This document shows positions 18,832 through 27,888 of a stretch of 64,000 nucleotides of DNA, one piece after another. The position numbers and the translations under genes were made by a program. Every line of letters begins with the position of its first letter. The stretch's first letter is position 1. The stretch lies in contig CAWAHD010000002.1 in NCBI GenBank assembly GCA_963781785.1, forward strand, positions 1,054,001 to 1,118,000, in the 5' to 3' direction. The notes beneath the pieces were generated by a model. The model was not told the origin of the DNA and made no database searches. It saw nothing but the letters and a program-made list of their open reading frames with translations. This DNA comes from CAWAHD01 sp963781785 (GTDB taxonomy: Bacteria; Planctomycetota; Planctomycetia; Isosphaerales; Isosphaeraceae).

Positions 18832-19167
18832 CTATCCCTGCCGATGCCGTTCCGGGTCAAGCATCTCGAACTGCGTGATACGCACGGCCCGGTTGGGAAA
18901 GCGAGCAACAATTTCGAGCTTGCCCCCCATTGCTTCAATGAAGCCGCGCAGAGTGCTCAGGTACATGTCCGTGCGGCGTTCGAGCTTCGAGACCGCTGCT
19001 TGCTTGATGTGAAGTTTCTTGGCGACTTCTTCCTGCGATCTCTCGCGGGCTTCCCGCACCTGGCGTAGCGTCGCTTCCTCAACGATCAGCTCCGCTGCCC
19101 GCTTCTTGACCGCCTGTTGCCGCTTTTTGGGAAGCCTAGCCATGTAATCATCAAATTTGATAGGCAT
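18832..19167 (-). CDS. XRE-family antitoxin (HigA-like)
   Basis: This 111-residue protein begins MPIKFDDYMARLPKKRQQ and contains a helix-turn-helix at about residues 30-85 (LRQVREARERSQEEVAKKL, HIKQAAVSKLERRTDMYLST). It ends PNRAVRITQFEML. It lies directly downstream of the RelE/HigB-like toxin gene, as is usual for higBA (toxin first). I chose the ATG at 19167 because GGAG lies 6 nt before it; an ATG at 19179 overlaps the toxin stop (TAATG) and would add four residues. Translation is probably coupled to the toxin, and the pair is probably autoregulated. Confidence 0.85.
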   Translation of the reverse strand: MPIKFDDYMARLPKKRQQAVKKRAAELIVEEATLRQVREARERSQEEVAKKLHIKQAAVSKLERRTDMYLSTLRGFIEAMGGKLEIVARFPNRAVRITQFEMLDPERHRQG

Positions 19168-19178
19168 AACAATCTCCA

Positions 19179-19520
19179 TTACTGTTCCTGTTCCAATCGC
19201 CGCAAGTGCTGCTTGAACCGCTCGTCGGCGATGGGCAGATGCTTTTTGTACCATCGCTTGTCGCCCCGCTTGTTGCCGCCGACAAGCAAGATTGCTGTAC
19301 GGGTCGGATCGAACGCAAAGAGAATGCGCCACGGGTCGCCCTGGAACTGGACCCGTAGTTCCTTCATATTGGTGAATGCCGAGTCCTGTACCGTGTCGAC
19401 ATAAGGGCGACCAAGTTGCGGTCCACGCTCGCGCAACAAGGCAACGTGGGCAAGTATTTCGTCTTGCAGCGCTTCGGCCAGGTCCGCAAACCAGGCCGTA
19501 AACGCCTCGTCGAACTGCAC
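19179..19520 (-). CDS. HigB/RelE-like mRNA interferase toxin
   Basis: This 113-residue protein (from GTG at 19520) has EALQDEILAHVALLRERGP, LGRPYVDTVQDSAFTNMKEL and RVQFQGDPWRILFAFDPTR, then 'ILLVGGNKRGDKRWYKK', which is typical of the phage-derived Gp49/HigB toxin family that cleaves mRNA on the ribosome. The open frame extends upstream (EEFPIDWD-) as in relatives, but no start codon is visible before 19520, so a few N-terminal residues may be missing. It overlaps the antitoxin start by TAATG. Confidence 0.82.
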   Translation of the reverse strand: MQFDEAFTAWFADLAEALQDEILAHVALLRERGPQLGRPYVDTVQDSAFTNMKELRVQFQGDPWRILFAFDPTRTAILLVGGNKRGDKRWYKKHLPIADERFKQHLRRLEQEQ

Positions 19521-19574
19521 ATCCCAGTCGATCGGGAACTCCTCAGTGTGACCGCAAAAGAAAGCATGCGCTAG

Positions 19575-19594
19575 GTCAGGTTAGAAAACCTGAC
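19575..19594. promoter_or_regulatory. Hairpin GTCAGGTT-agaa-AACCTGAC upstream of the toxin-antitoxin pair
   Basis: Perfect 8-bp palindromic arms with a 4-nt spacer, about 55 bp upstream of the toxin start. The position suits an operator of the HigA-type repressor; a terminator is the alternative. Confidence 0.45.
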
Positions 19595-19739
19595 ATACAT
19601 GTGCGCAATCCCTTACTCCGGTGCACTTAGCTCCACTGAGCGAGTATATTCCCTGCGAGGAATACTGTCAAGGTCGCAATGATGCGGGGAATGACCACGA
19701 GAGCCTCAATCCACTCACTTTCAACAGGGAGCGCTCCGG

Positions 19740-19847
19740 TTACCTTGCCGTCGTCGTGCGCCGCGGCGGCAATCGGGGATCGTTCAGGATTCGTCTCAAC
19801 GCGCGGGCCTGTGACGGGATCAGCACTTCCCAGATGAGGGCATCGCA
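19740..19847 (-). pseudogene. C-terminal remnant of an LTxxQ-repeat gene
   Basis: An open minus-strand segment reads CDALIWEVLIPSQARALRRI and then LNDPRLPPRR, ending at TAA 19742-19740. It matches the C-terminus of the cassette protein at 13552 (LDAMIWDTLSSAQARELQRILGQ, given in part). The match begins exactly where the duplicated segment at 19848 starts, so the gene was truncated at that junction. The remaining 19595-19739 holds nothing I can recognise. Confidence 0.7.
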
Positions 19848-20088
19848 GCGCGAAGAAACGGCGTGGTGGCTCGCCACGCCGGCAAACCGAATCATGAATC
19901 AGGGTGACAAAATCGCTGCCGCCGGGGCGAGGGCGATGAGTGGTCCTCACGGCGCGGCTGTTCGGGAAGACTCGCATTTCTCCGAATCAAGACCCCATCA
20001 CCCCAGGCCTTGTGCCGTTTGGCGATCGCCCAGCATCTTGCGCAAGACCTTCTTGTCAAGCTTGCCGACAGAGGTCTTGGGCAGCGAC
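19848..20088. repeat. Duplicated segment matching 7041-7282
   Basis: Covers the downstream region and last 30 codons of the intact acyl-CoA ligase gene. This is the likely source copy, because the gene continues here but is cut off at 7282. Confidence 0.85.
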
Positions 20089-21647
20089 TCGACGAAGTGA
20101 ATATCCTCGGGCATCGGCAACTGCCAGTTCCTGAACTTTTTACTCAAGACATTGATGATGTCTTCTGCCACGACCGGCTCCCTGGCGGAATCTCGCCGCA
20201 CGGCCATGACGACCGGCACCTCGCCGCAAATCTCGTCAACTCGCCCGACGACGGCCGCCTCGAGTACTCCGGGCGTTGCCAGCACGGCGTTTTCCATATC
20301 GACCGAGGAGATCCACTCTCCCTTCCGCTTGATCAGGTCTTTCTTGCGGTCGGTGATCTGGACGTAGCCCTGCGGATCGATATTGGCCATGTCGCCGGTG
20401 CGGAACCAGCCGTCGGTTGTGAAGGCCCCCCCGGCTTGCGGATTCTTGTAGTAACTGCTGGCGATCCAGGGACCGCGCACCACCAGCTCGCCCACTTGCT
20501 CGCCATCCCAGGGCAGCTCGCGATTGTCGGCTCCGAGAATACCGATTTCGACGCCGAGAACCGGCAGTCCCTGCTTGAGCCGCACCTCCATCTGGCGTTC
20601 TTCGGGCCAGGCTTCCATGGCGGCCTTCATCCGCGAGATCGTTCCCAAGGGCGAGGTCTCGGTCATCCCCCAGGCGTGCATGATCGTGATGCCGAAATCT
20701 CTCTGGTAATTCTCCATCAAGGTCCGCGACGCCGCCGCGCCGCCCACCAGGACCGTGCGCAGGCTCGATAAATCGTATTTTTCCTCCTTGAGGTGCTGAT
20801 ATAAAAGCGTCCAGATCGTCGGCACACCCGCGGCGCTGGTGACGCGCTCAGCCTCGATCAGCTCGGCGAGCGGTTTCCCGAGCATGAACGGCCCCGGCAA
20901 CACTTGCTTGGCACCGGCGATGGTACACGAATAGGGCATTCCCCAGGCATTGACATGGAACATCGGCACCGTGAGCAGCATGACCTCGCGCTCGCTCATC
21001 GCGGCGGCGTCGACCATGCAGGCGGCCATCGCGTGCAGGTAAGTCGAGCGATGGCTGTAGAGAACGCCCTTGGGCTCTCCCGTCGTGCCGGAGGTATAGC
21101 ACAACCCGGCGGCAGCGTGTTCGTCGCTTTCGAAACGGTCGACTCGCTCGGACGCATCCGCGAGCAGATCTTCGTAGTCAAATGCTGGGACAGGCAGAGC
21201 CGGCGGCTCCGGGCCGCGTTCGTCCATCAGGATATATTTCTCGACGGAAGGGAGCTCGCGCTGCATTTCGGCAAGAGCGCCCGCCAGAGCTTTGTCCGCG
21301 AAGATGATCCGGTCCTGGGCGTGATTGATAATATAGACGAGCTGTTCGCGGGGCAGCCGGATGTTGATCGTGTGCAGAACGGCCCCCATCGACGGCACGG
21401 CGAAGTAAAGCTCGAGATGCCGCTGATGGTTCCAGGCAAACGTGGCGATGCGGTCGCCGGGCTGGACTCCCAGTTTCCGCAGGACGTTGATCAGGCGATG
21501 AACCCTGCGCTCGAGCTCGCCGTAATTCGAGCGATACACCGATCCGTCGCCGCCGCGGCTGACGATTTCCTTGTCGGCAAAGAACTGCCCCGCCCGGCGG
21601 AGGATGCTGGGGATGACCAGCGGCCAATCCATCATCAATCCGTTCAT
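19998..21647 (-). CDS. Medium/long-chain acyl-CoA ligase (AMP-forming, AlkK-like)
   Basis: This 549-residue ANL-superfamily enzyme activates a carboxylic acid, probably a fatty acid, through an acyl-adenylate to the CoA thioester. Visible motifs: the P-loop YTSGTTGEPKGVLYSHRS, HAWGMTETSPLG, DGWFRTGDMANIDPQGY, ITDRKKDLIKRKGEWISS and the C-terminal catalytic lysine in PKTSVGKLDKKVLRK. The ATG at 21647 has a GGAGG box 6 nt upstream and gives the usual N-terminus (MNGLMMDWPLVIPSILRRA). Upstream codons of the longer open frame run through a palindromic repeat and are unlikely to be translated. The gene stands alone, between a hairpin (21790-21828) and the toxin-antitoxin genes. Confidence 0.9.
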   Translation of the reverse strand: MNGLMMDWPLVIPSILRRAGQFFADKEIVSRGGDGSVYRSNYGELERRVHRLINVLRKLGVQPGDRIATFAWNHQRHLELYFAVPSMGAVLHTINIRLPREQLVYIINHAQDRIIFADKALAGALAEMQRELPSVEKYILMDERGPEPPALPVPAFDYEDLLADASERVDRFESDEHAAAGLCYTSGTTGEPKGVLYSHRSTYLHAMAACMVDAAAMSEREVMLLTVPMFHVNAWGMPYSCTIAGAKQVLPGPFMLGKPLAELIEAERVTSAAGVPTIWTLLYQHLKEEKYDLSSLRTVLVGGAAASRTLMENYQRDFGITIMHAWGMTETSPLGTISRMKAAMEAWPEERQMEVRLKQGLPVLGVEIGILGADNRELPWDGEQVGELVVRGPWIASSYYKNPQAGGAFTTDGWFRTGDMANIDPQGYVQITDRKKDLIKRKGEWISSVDMENAVLATPGVLEAAVVGRVDEICGEVPVVMAVRRDSAREPVVAEDIINVLSKKFRNWQLPMPEDIHFVESLPKTSVGKLDKKVLRKMLGDRQTAQGLG

Positions 21648-21789
21648 CAATCGCCTCCCTGGTCGATCACCTGAGTCTGCGGATTCACCACCGCCGATCG
21701 TCAGATGATAACCAACCGCCCTCGTGCATTTCATCAACCGGGTGCCGGGACCGGCGACGCGCCGGGAGTTATTCTGTGTTGGGACAATC

Positions 21790-21828
21790 GGTGCCGGTTC
21801 ATTTTTCTGCGAAAAATGAACCGGCACC
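21790..21828. terminator. Perfect 18-bp hairpin with 3-nt loop
   Basis: GGTGCCGGTTCATTTTTC (21790-21807), loop TGC, and the exact reverse complement (21811-21828). It lies 8 bp beyond the stop of the minus-strand gene at 21837, so it could terminate or stabilise that transcript. The arms read the same from either strand, and it is probably a copy of a dispersed palindromic repeat. Confidence 0.6.
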
Positions 21829-21836
21829 AATTCGTG

Positions 21837-24213
21837 TTAGCCAGGCCCCTTTTGCCTCAAGAAGTCCGCCATCGCGGCCACGCCGGCGTTGCGTTTCGAC
21901 TCGGGCCAGCAGAGATTGAACTTCGGGGCACCTTTGAGCGCGGCGAGTTTCCAGGCGTAGAAGTCGCACATCCGGATCGGCAACTTGACGCCCCGGACCG
22001 CGAAGTCCGGGTCATCCTTGGGCACGCTGCCGCCCATGGAGAGTCTCCCTTCGATCTCGATGCTCACAGATCCGCTCGCGCCGACTTCGACCGTACCGAC
22101 CGGTGAGCGGTCGTCGAGGGCCGCGACCAGCAGCTTGCGGAACGCCGGGACCTCGACCATCGGCGACGTGATCAATCCCACGACGTGGTACGACCGCTTT
22201 GAACCCTTCGGTCCGATCAAGGGAACCCAGGGAGATTGCGGGTCGCCGAAGAGCCACTTGGCGGCGGCAGCGACGTTCGGGTCGTCTTTGCGGCGGTAGA
22301 GCGGCTCCAGAACTGCCAGCACGTTGTGCTCCAGCCAGTCGGGCGAAGTCGTCCGGACCCATTCGGCGTATTCTCGGAGCGCGCCGGTGTCGCCGGCCTG
22401 GTCGCGGGCCAGGGTGAACCGGGCAATCGAGACGGCGAGGTTCTGGTTGGTCCAGTCGTGGCCGTTGTCGGGGCGCGCGTACCGCTCGCGGCAGATCCGG
22501 GTCAGCTCGCGGAGCGTCGGCACGCCGGCGGCCGGGTCCCAGGCGGCCAGGATCGCGGCCAGCCTGCAGGGGTCACGCAACTCGAAGCGCTGGCCCTCGG
22601 GAGTCTTCGTCATCGACTCGATTCGCCGGGCCAGGAGCGCCGCGACGGTCGGCTCGTGCCCCTTGCGCAGCGATTCGCCCCGCAGCCGGGGATGCTCGCC
22701 CGGCTTGACCGGCGTCGTCACCGTCGTGACGAACGCCCCACCGCCGGGGACGGTCCGGACGTTCTCGGGCTGGATGATATTCCCCGCCGCCTCCAGCCAG
22801 GCCGCCGGGCCGATCTCGTCGTCGGCCAGCGTCCGATACCACCGCTCGACAGCAGGGATCAACCGGTTCTTTTCCCAGTACGCCTGGATCGCATCGGCAA
22901 CAGCCTCGCGGCTCCTCGGCCTCTGGCCGGCCTCGTTCGGCGCTGGCGCGTCGAAGTTCGAGGTCTTGAGGATGCCGATCAAAGCGGTGTACGCGGCCTG
23001 GTCGACCCTCAGAATTTGCCGGTGCCGGGAGAAATCGCGATGGAACCCGACCGAGCGAGTCAGGCGGTCGTCGAATCGGAAGGCCCGGATCAGCGGCTCG
23101 ACCGCGGCGTCGCCCAGGGCGATCAGGTCCTTGATGATCGGCGACTCGCCCAGGACCACGCCACCGGGCTGGCCCCACTGGCGGGCAGCGACCTGGTCCA
23201 GCTTGCCGACGAGCGCCGCGACCCGTGCCGTGGGGCCCTCGCCCCGAATCGTGGGCGGCGGTTTGGCCCGCTCGCTCGCGCGCCGCTCCTGGTCTTCGCG
23301 GAGCTCGGGCAACTGGTCGAGGAATTCGATAAAGGGCGCAACTGGCCGGCCGGGACCTGCCGGTCGGGCCGGGCGAAACCCATCGCCTCGGCCTTCACAT
23401 CGACCGCCAGCGCCAGTGCATCCAGCGCACGAGCATCGGCCAGGGCAATCGGGTCGTCACCCCTCATGTGGCGCAGAGGGCTCGGTCGAAGTGGTACCAG
23501 GCGAGGTCCCTGGCGAGGCTCAGGTACGAGAGGCCGTAGGAGTTCAGGTCGAGCTTCGGGCGTGGTCCGCCCGGCCTCGCGTCTTTCGGAAGCCCGGTGC
23601 CGGCCGCCCAGACCGCCTCGGCGAGGTCGGCCCGGCCGAGCCGCAGCAGCAAGCAGACCTTGACCGGGAGCAGCGACGACACAGCAATCGCGGACCCCTC
23701 GTTGTTGGTCCCGAACGCGTTGAAGCCCATCCGCCGAGGCGGCTGGCCCTTGGAGGCGACATCAGTCCGGCCGGCGGCGGCCGGGCCTGCGAGCGCCCGG
23801 ACGTCGGCTTCGAGGTCAGCCCGCCCGCCGACGCCGGCCAGCGGGTAGACCAGCCCGCTCCAGGCGATGGCGTGACGAGGCTTCCCGCCATCTGCGGCGG
23901 GGAAAACCCAGCCATTCGTGGTGGCTTCCTGTGCCTGGCCACCCCAGACGCTTCCAACCACGACATGAATCGTCCGGTACTCGCAGCCCCGCGGATCCGC
24001 GAGTCCCTGCTGGAAGAGCGTCGTGGTCGCCGAGACGATAAACCGCGGCAAGCTCGTCCGGGGAGCAACCCACGGCTCGGCCTGGCGGGGGGGCGAGGGC
24101 AAGGTCGGCTCGTCGGCCAGGGCCGGCGTCCGGCCAGCCGCCACGGTGATCAAGAGAAGCATGGCAAGCGGAGTGAGCCGACGGCCTCTGGCCATCCGCG
24201 CGGTGGATCGCAT
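21837..24213 (-). CDS. Secreted HEAT-like repeat protein (two frameshifts)
   Basis: About 790 residues when corrected. The ATG at 24213 has GGAG 7 nt upstream and begins a signal peptide (LTPLAMLLLITVAAGRTPALA). The first frame ends at 23464 after 'FDRALCAT'. The next, from 23467 (MRGDDPIALADARALDALAL), runs to about 23350. The third continues as PFIEFLDQLPELREDQERR to the stop at 21837. HEAT-like text: ALGDAAVEPLIRAFRFDDRL. A Tyr/Trp-rich region (AIQAYWEKNRLIPAVERWY) follows. It starts 22 bp after the stop of the large module protein at 24236, so the two are probably co-transcribed. No enzyme motif is seen. A decayed fragment of a paralogue lies at 35800-36170. Confidence 0.72.
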
Positions 24214-24235
24214 GGTGAAGCTCCTTCGCAGACCC

Positions 24236-27200
24236 TCAATCCTCGAATTCCTTGAACCAGTCGTCGCTATTGGTGAGCACCGGCTCGCGGAGGCGGAGGC
24301 CCGGCGGCAGTCCGAGCGTCCTGGCCAGGGCGATGCGGGCCTGCGCCTTGGTGTGGTGGCGGAAGTCGGGCTGGCTGGCCGGTTGGCCGGCCGGCAAGGG
24401 CGGGTCTTCCGGCAAGGCGTCGAGCAGGGCCTTGGCGACCCGGGCGTCGAACGCTCCCGCGGCCCGGAAGAGCGAGGGGCCCTCGTTGCCTAGCCCCCAG
24501 TGTTCGTCGTCCAGGCCCACGAGCCGGGCAGCCACCGGCGCGAATATGGCTTCGGCCGCTGCGCGGTCGTAGCGGGCCACCAAGGCCGCCAGCTCGGCCA
24601 GGTCGAGGTAGTGCTGGCGGACCTGAGGCATCATCGGCATCGACTCGGGAAGGGCTGACAGCGGCGGGCGTCGCGACAGGGCGAGCCACAAGAATTCCGG
24701 CGCCCGGTCAGGGTCGATACGGGCCGCCAGCGGCAAGAGCCGCGCCAGCGCGACGGCCGGGGACGGCCGGACCGCCTGTTCGTCGCCGAGCTTCTCGAGC
24801 CGCTCGACCGCTTCGCGCAAGAGCGTCCGGGCGCCATCGGGGTCTGAGCTCGCCCGGGCCCGGGCTGCGATCGCCGGCAGGAGGGCCTCGACCATCGGGT
24901 CGTGGTCCTCGGCCGCCAGAGCCCGGGCAGCCGCCAGGTCCTTGACCGCCATCCGAAAGCACACGACACGCCGGGCCGACGGCTGCCTGTGCTTGTCGAT
25001 CATGCCCAGGAGCTGCCGGGCCGCGGCCGGGTCGGTCGCCGCAATCCGATTGGCGATCCCGGTCCGCATCATTTCGAGCGGATACGGCTGCTGCGCGCCG
25101 CCTTCCAGGAGCGCGAGCGCCGCACGGAGGTCGACTCGCGCCAGGGCCAGCGCCAGGTCGCGGCGGGGCTCCGGGAAGCGTTGCTGGCGAGCCTTGCTGG
25201 CCAGGACCTGGGCCTCGCGGACCAGCTTCGAGCCGCGGTCGATATCGCCGAGGTCGAGCCATCGGTCGGCGGCCCGGGCGAGCTGGATCGCGGCATCGCC
25301 GTGCTCCTCGATCTCGCGAGCCCGCCGCGAGGCGCGGTCGAGGAGGTCGCGGCGGAATTCGGGCGCGGCCGTTGCTCCCAGGCGGTCGAACAGGCCCAAC
25401 GCGGCGACCGACACCGCGTACGGCTGGCCGATCGCCTCGAGGAACTCGAGGGCCTTGCGAGGGTCGACCTCAAACCGGGCGAGAGCCACGGCCGCGAGCA
25501 GGCCCGGCCCGGTCGTGAGGACCTGATTCTCGATCATCTCGATAACCCGGTCAGGGTCGATCAGGGCGGTGATCTCCGGGATCTGTATTCGATCCGGCGT
25601 CTCATGGACGCTTCCGGGAGCCTTTCGGGCCTCGGCGATGAGCGCTCGGCCGATCGCGCGCTCCTCCTCGCGAGTAACCGGAGCGGCCGCCGATCGAAGC
25701 ATTGCCACGGAGGGCTCGTCGAGGCGGCGAACGACCAGCTCGACCGACTGGTCTCCCGGGTCGACCCGCTGGCCCAGGAAGCGGTAGCCGTTCCTGGACA
25801 CGAAGAGGAACGCCGGCGCGTTGGGGACGCCTGGGACCTGGAACCGGCCGTCGTCGTCGGTCGTGCTGCGGGTCTTCCTGGGGCCATCGCCTGACTGATA
25901 CACCTCGGCTCCCGCGACCGGCCTGCCAGCCGAGTCGACCACGCGCCCGGCCAGCGTGCGCGTGCCGACCAATCGGCGGAGCCGCAGGTCCGGGACAGCC
26001 ACAGCCGGGCCGGTGACCCAGGCCGATTGAGCCGGCTCGTATCCGGATGCCTCCGCCTGGATGCGATACTCGCACTCGATCGGGAGCTGGTCGGGCGTCT
26101 TGTATCGGCCATCGAGCCCGCAGTGGACCTCCTCCAACCCTTCGAACAGAAACTCGCTTCCCGAGTTGCCGGGCTGCTTGGGCGAGCGGATCTTGACCCG
26201 GACCAAAGCGCCGGCCAGCGGCTCGCCCATAGCGCCGAGCGCCCGGCCGGTGAGGGACAGGGTCGGCCGCTTGATGAGGCGGAGCGTGATCGGCTCACCC
26301 TCGCCGGCCGTGGCGACCGTGACAGACTCTGACTCGGCAACCCACCCCGACGACGCCGAAACCTTGACCTCGGACTTCGGCGCAATGCTGCCCAGGACGA
26401 ATTCGCCGCGGCCGTCGGTTTGAGCCCGGATCGCATTCGGATCCCTGCCGTACTCGGCCGAGGTCCAGAAGCCCTCAACAGCGACGCTCGCGACGGGTTT
26501 TCCCGCCTCGTCAACCACACGGCCCCGGACTTGCGCCGCCCTCCGGAGCCGGGGCGGGACAAAAGTCTGTCGCTCGACCCCCTCCTGGACCTGGAAATCC
26601 GCCCAGTGAGTCGTGCGTGGGGGTAAGAAATGGGTTTTGGGCATGTCGTGCGGCCAGAAACTGAATCGGGCTTGACCCGGCAGGACGAGGGTCGAAAATC
26701 GTCCCTGAGCATCGGTGACCGTCCGATTGACGCGGCTGCTGGAGTGCGTCAGCGAGTCCAGATCGATCGTGACGGACGGAACCGGCGCGCCGCCCGGTTC
26801 CTCGACAACGGTTCCCTCGACACGGACGGCGCGGACGACTTTGATGTCCGCCTCGGCCACCTCGCCAGCCCGGATCGCCGTCGCAGGCTGGTTGACCACA
26901 AGGTAGTTCGAACCCTCGGGCGCATGGATTTCCCAGAGGACCTGGCCCACGGCGAGGGACGGGAACTCGACCCGGCCGTCTTCGCCGGTCGTCTCGCGGA
27001 CCCAGTGGGTCGTATACGGACCGAGGTAGCCAGGCTCGGCCGGACGCGACCATGCGGTGATCGCCCAGCCCTTCCTGGTCTTTGGTAGGTCGGCGACGAT
27101 CCGGGCCTTGAGCCGGCCGACCGGGCGGAGTGTCACCGTTCGGGTATCTGGGTCAATCGGCAGGCACTGAACGAGCTGGCCCTCGGCCGTGACGTCGAGC

Positions 27201-27721
27201 GCGAAGATGTCGGCAAGGGCGAAGCCGTCGAGTGTCGCGCGGCCATCGGCGTCGGTCGTCGCGGCGAGGTGGTCGAACAGCTTGTCCGGCGGCCTCGGGG
27301 CCTTGACGGTCACCTGGGCAAACCGCACCCGCGCCCCCTTTGCGGGTTTGAGGTCGGGGTGGAGCACACGGAGCGCGGTCGAAGCCGGCGCGCCGAGCAC
27401 GAGGCGGACCGGCTGATCGGCCCCCGGCAAGTTCCCCTTGAACTCGACGAAGGCGACGCGGGAACCCGGTTTATAGGCCCAGAGCGTCGGCGACCACATC
27501 GCGCCCCGGCCCACCAGGTCGTCGGCCCGTTCGAGCCGGAAGCGGCCTCGATCGTCGGTCTGGGTGGAGGCAAGCACCTCGGGCCCCTGGCGGATCGCGA
27601 ACGTATCGCCGAGCCAGATCGTCGCCCCCGCGACCGGCCGGCCGGCGGCGTCTACCACCGTCCCCGAGAGCGGCACCGTCACCCCCGCTGCGAGCCACGC
27701 CAAGCGAATGAGCATGACCAT
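24236..27721 (-). CDS. Large secreted carboxypeptidase-regulatory-like / alpha-solenoid protein
   Basis: 1161 residues. I chose the ATG at 27721, which has a GGAGG box 6 nt upstream; the frame is open further but without a better start. It has a short signal or anchor (MVMLIRLAWLAAGVTV), then a series of beta-sandwich modules, each opening G-x-V-x-D-x-x-G-x-P-V-A: GTVVDAAGRPVAGATIWLG, GRVVDEAGKPVASVAVEG, GRALGAMGEPLAGALVRVK and GRVVDSAGRPVAGAEVYQSG. The C-terminal about 450 residues are helical and Ala/Arg/Leu-rich, TPR/HEAT-like (ALEFLEAIGQPYAVSVAALG, RRDLALALARVDLRAALALL). Such proteins are common in Planctomycetes, often called peptidase-associated; no protease motif is present. It is first gene of a pair with the HEAT-like protein downstream. 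Confidence 0.82.
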   Translation of the reverse strand: MVMLIRLAWLAAGVTVPLSGTVVDAAGRPVAGATIWLGDTFAIRQGPEVLASTQTDDRGRFRLERADDLVGRGAMWSPTLWAYKPGSRVAFVEFKGNLPGADQPVRLVLGAPASTALRVLHPDLKPAKGARVRFAQVTVKAPRPPDKLFDHLAATTDADGRATLDGFALADIFALDVTAEGQLVQCLPIDPDTRTVTLRPVGRLKARIVADLPKTRKGWAITAWSRPAEPGYLGPYTTHWVRETTGEDGRVEFPSLAVGQVLWEIHAPEGSNYLVVNQPATAIRAGEVAEADIKVVRAVRVEGTVVEEPGGAPVPSVTIDLDSLTHSSSRVNRTVTDAQGRFSTLVLPGQARFSFWPHDMPKTHFLPPRTTHWADFQVQEGVERQTFVPPRLRRAAQVRGRVVDEAGKPVASVAVEGFWTSAEYGRDPNAIRAQTDGRGEFVLGSIAPKSEVKVSASSGWVAESESVTVATAGEGEPITLRLIKRPTLSLTGRALGAMGEPLAGALVRVKIRSPKQPGNSGSEFLFEGLEEVHCGLDGRYKTPDQLPIECEYRIQAEASGYEPAQSAWVTGPAVAVPDLRLRRLVGTRTLAGRVVDSAGRPVAGAEVYQSGDGPRKTRSTTDDDGRFQVPGVPNAPAFLFVSRNGYRFLGQRVDPGDQSVELVVRRLDEPSVAMLRSAAAPVTREEERAIGRALIAEARKAPGSVHETPDRIQIPEITALIDPDRVIEMIENQVLTTGPGLLAAVALARFEVDPRKALEFLEAIGQPYAVSVAALGLFDRLGATAAPEFRRDLLDRASRRAREIEEHGDAAIQLARAADRWLDLGDIDRGSKLVREAQVLASKARQQRFPEPRRDLALALARVDLRAALALLEGGAQQPYPLEMMRTGIANRIAATDPAAARQLLGMIDKHRQPSARRVVCFRMAVKDLAAARALAAEDHDPMVEALLPAIAARARASSDPDGARTLLREAVERLEKLGDEQAVRPSPAVALARLLPLAARIDPDRAPEFLWLALSRRPPLSALPESMPMMPQVRQHYLDLAELAALVARYDRAAAEAIFAPVAARLVGLDDEHWGLGNEGPSLFRAAGAFDARVAKALLDALPEDPPLPAGQPASQPDFRHHTKAQARIALARTLGLPPGLRLREPVLTNSDDWFKEFED

Positions 27722-27888
27722 CGTCCACCTCCGTGGGGCCTGGGTGAACAGGAAAAACGGGCGGGTCAGAGATCGACCACTCCCAATCCTCATTGTGACA
27801 GGTTCGACCAACCGGTCCAATGCGGATCCCGTTCGTCGCTGGACATGACAGCCGAGGCTCACGCCGATCTCGATCGGCAGACGACCCG

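Noticed and set aside
22236..24255. Long plus-strand open frames (up to 643 codons) opposite the HEAT-like gene
   Set aside because: They are antisense shadows in GC-rich coding sequence: Arg/Pro/Ser-rich, with no domain text, while the minus strand carries a signal peptide and sensible protein.
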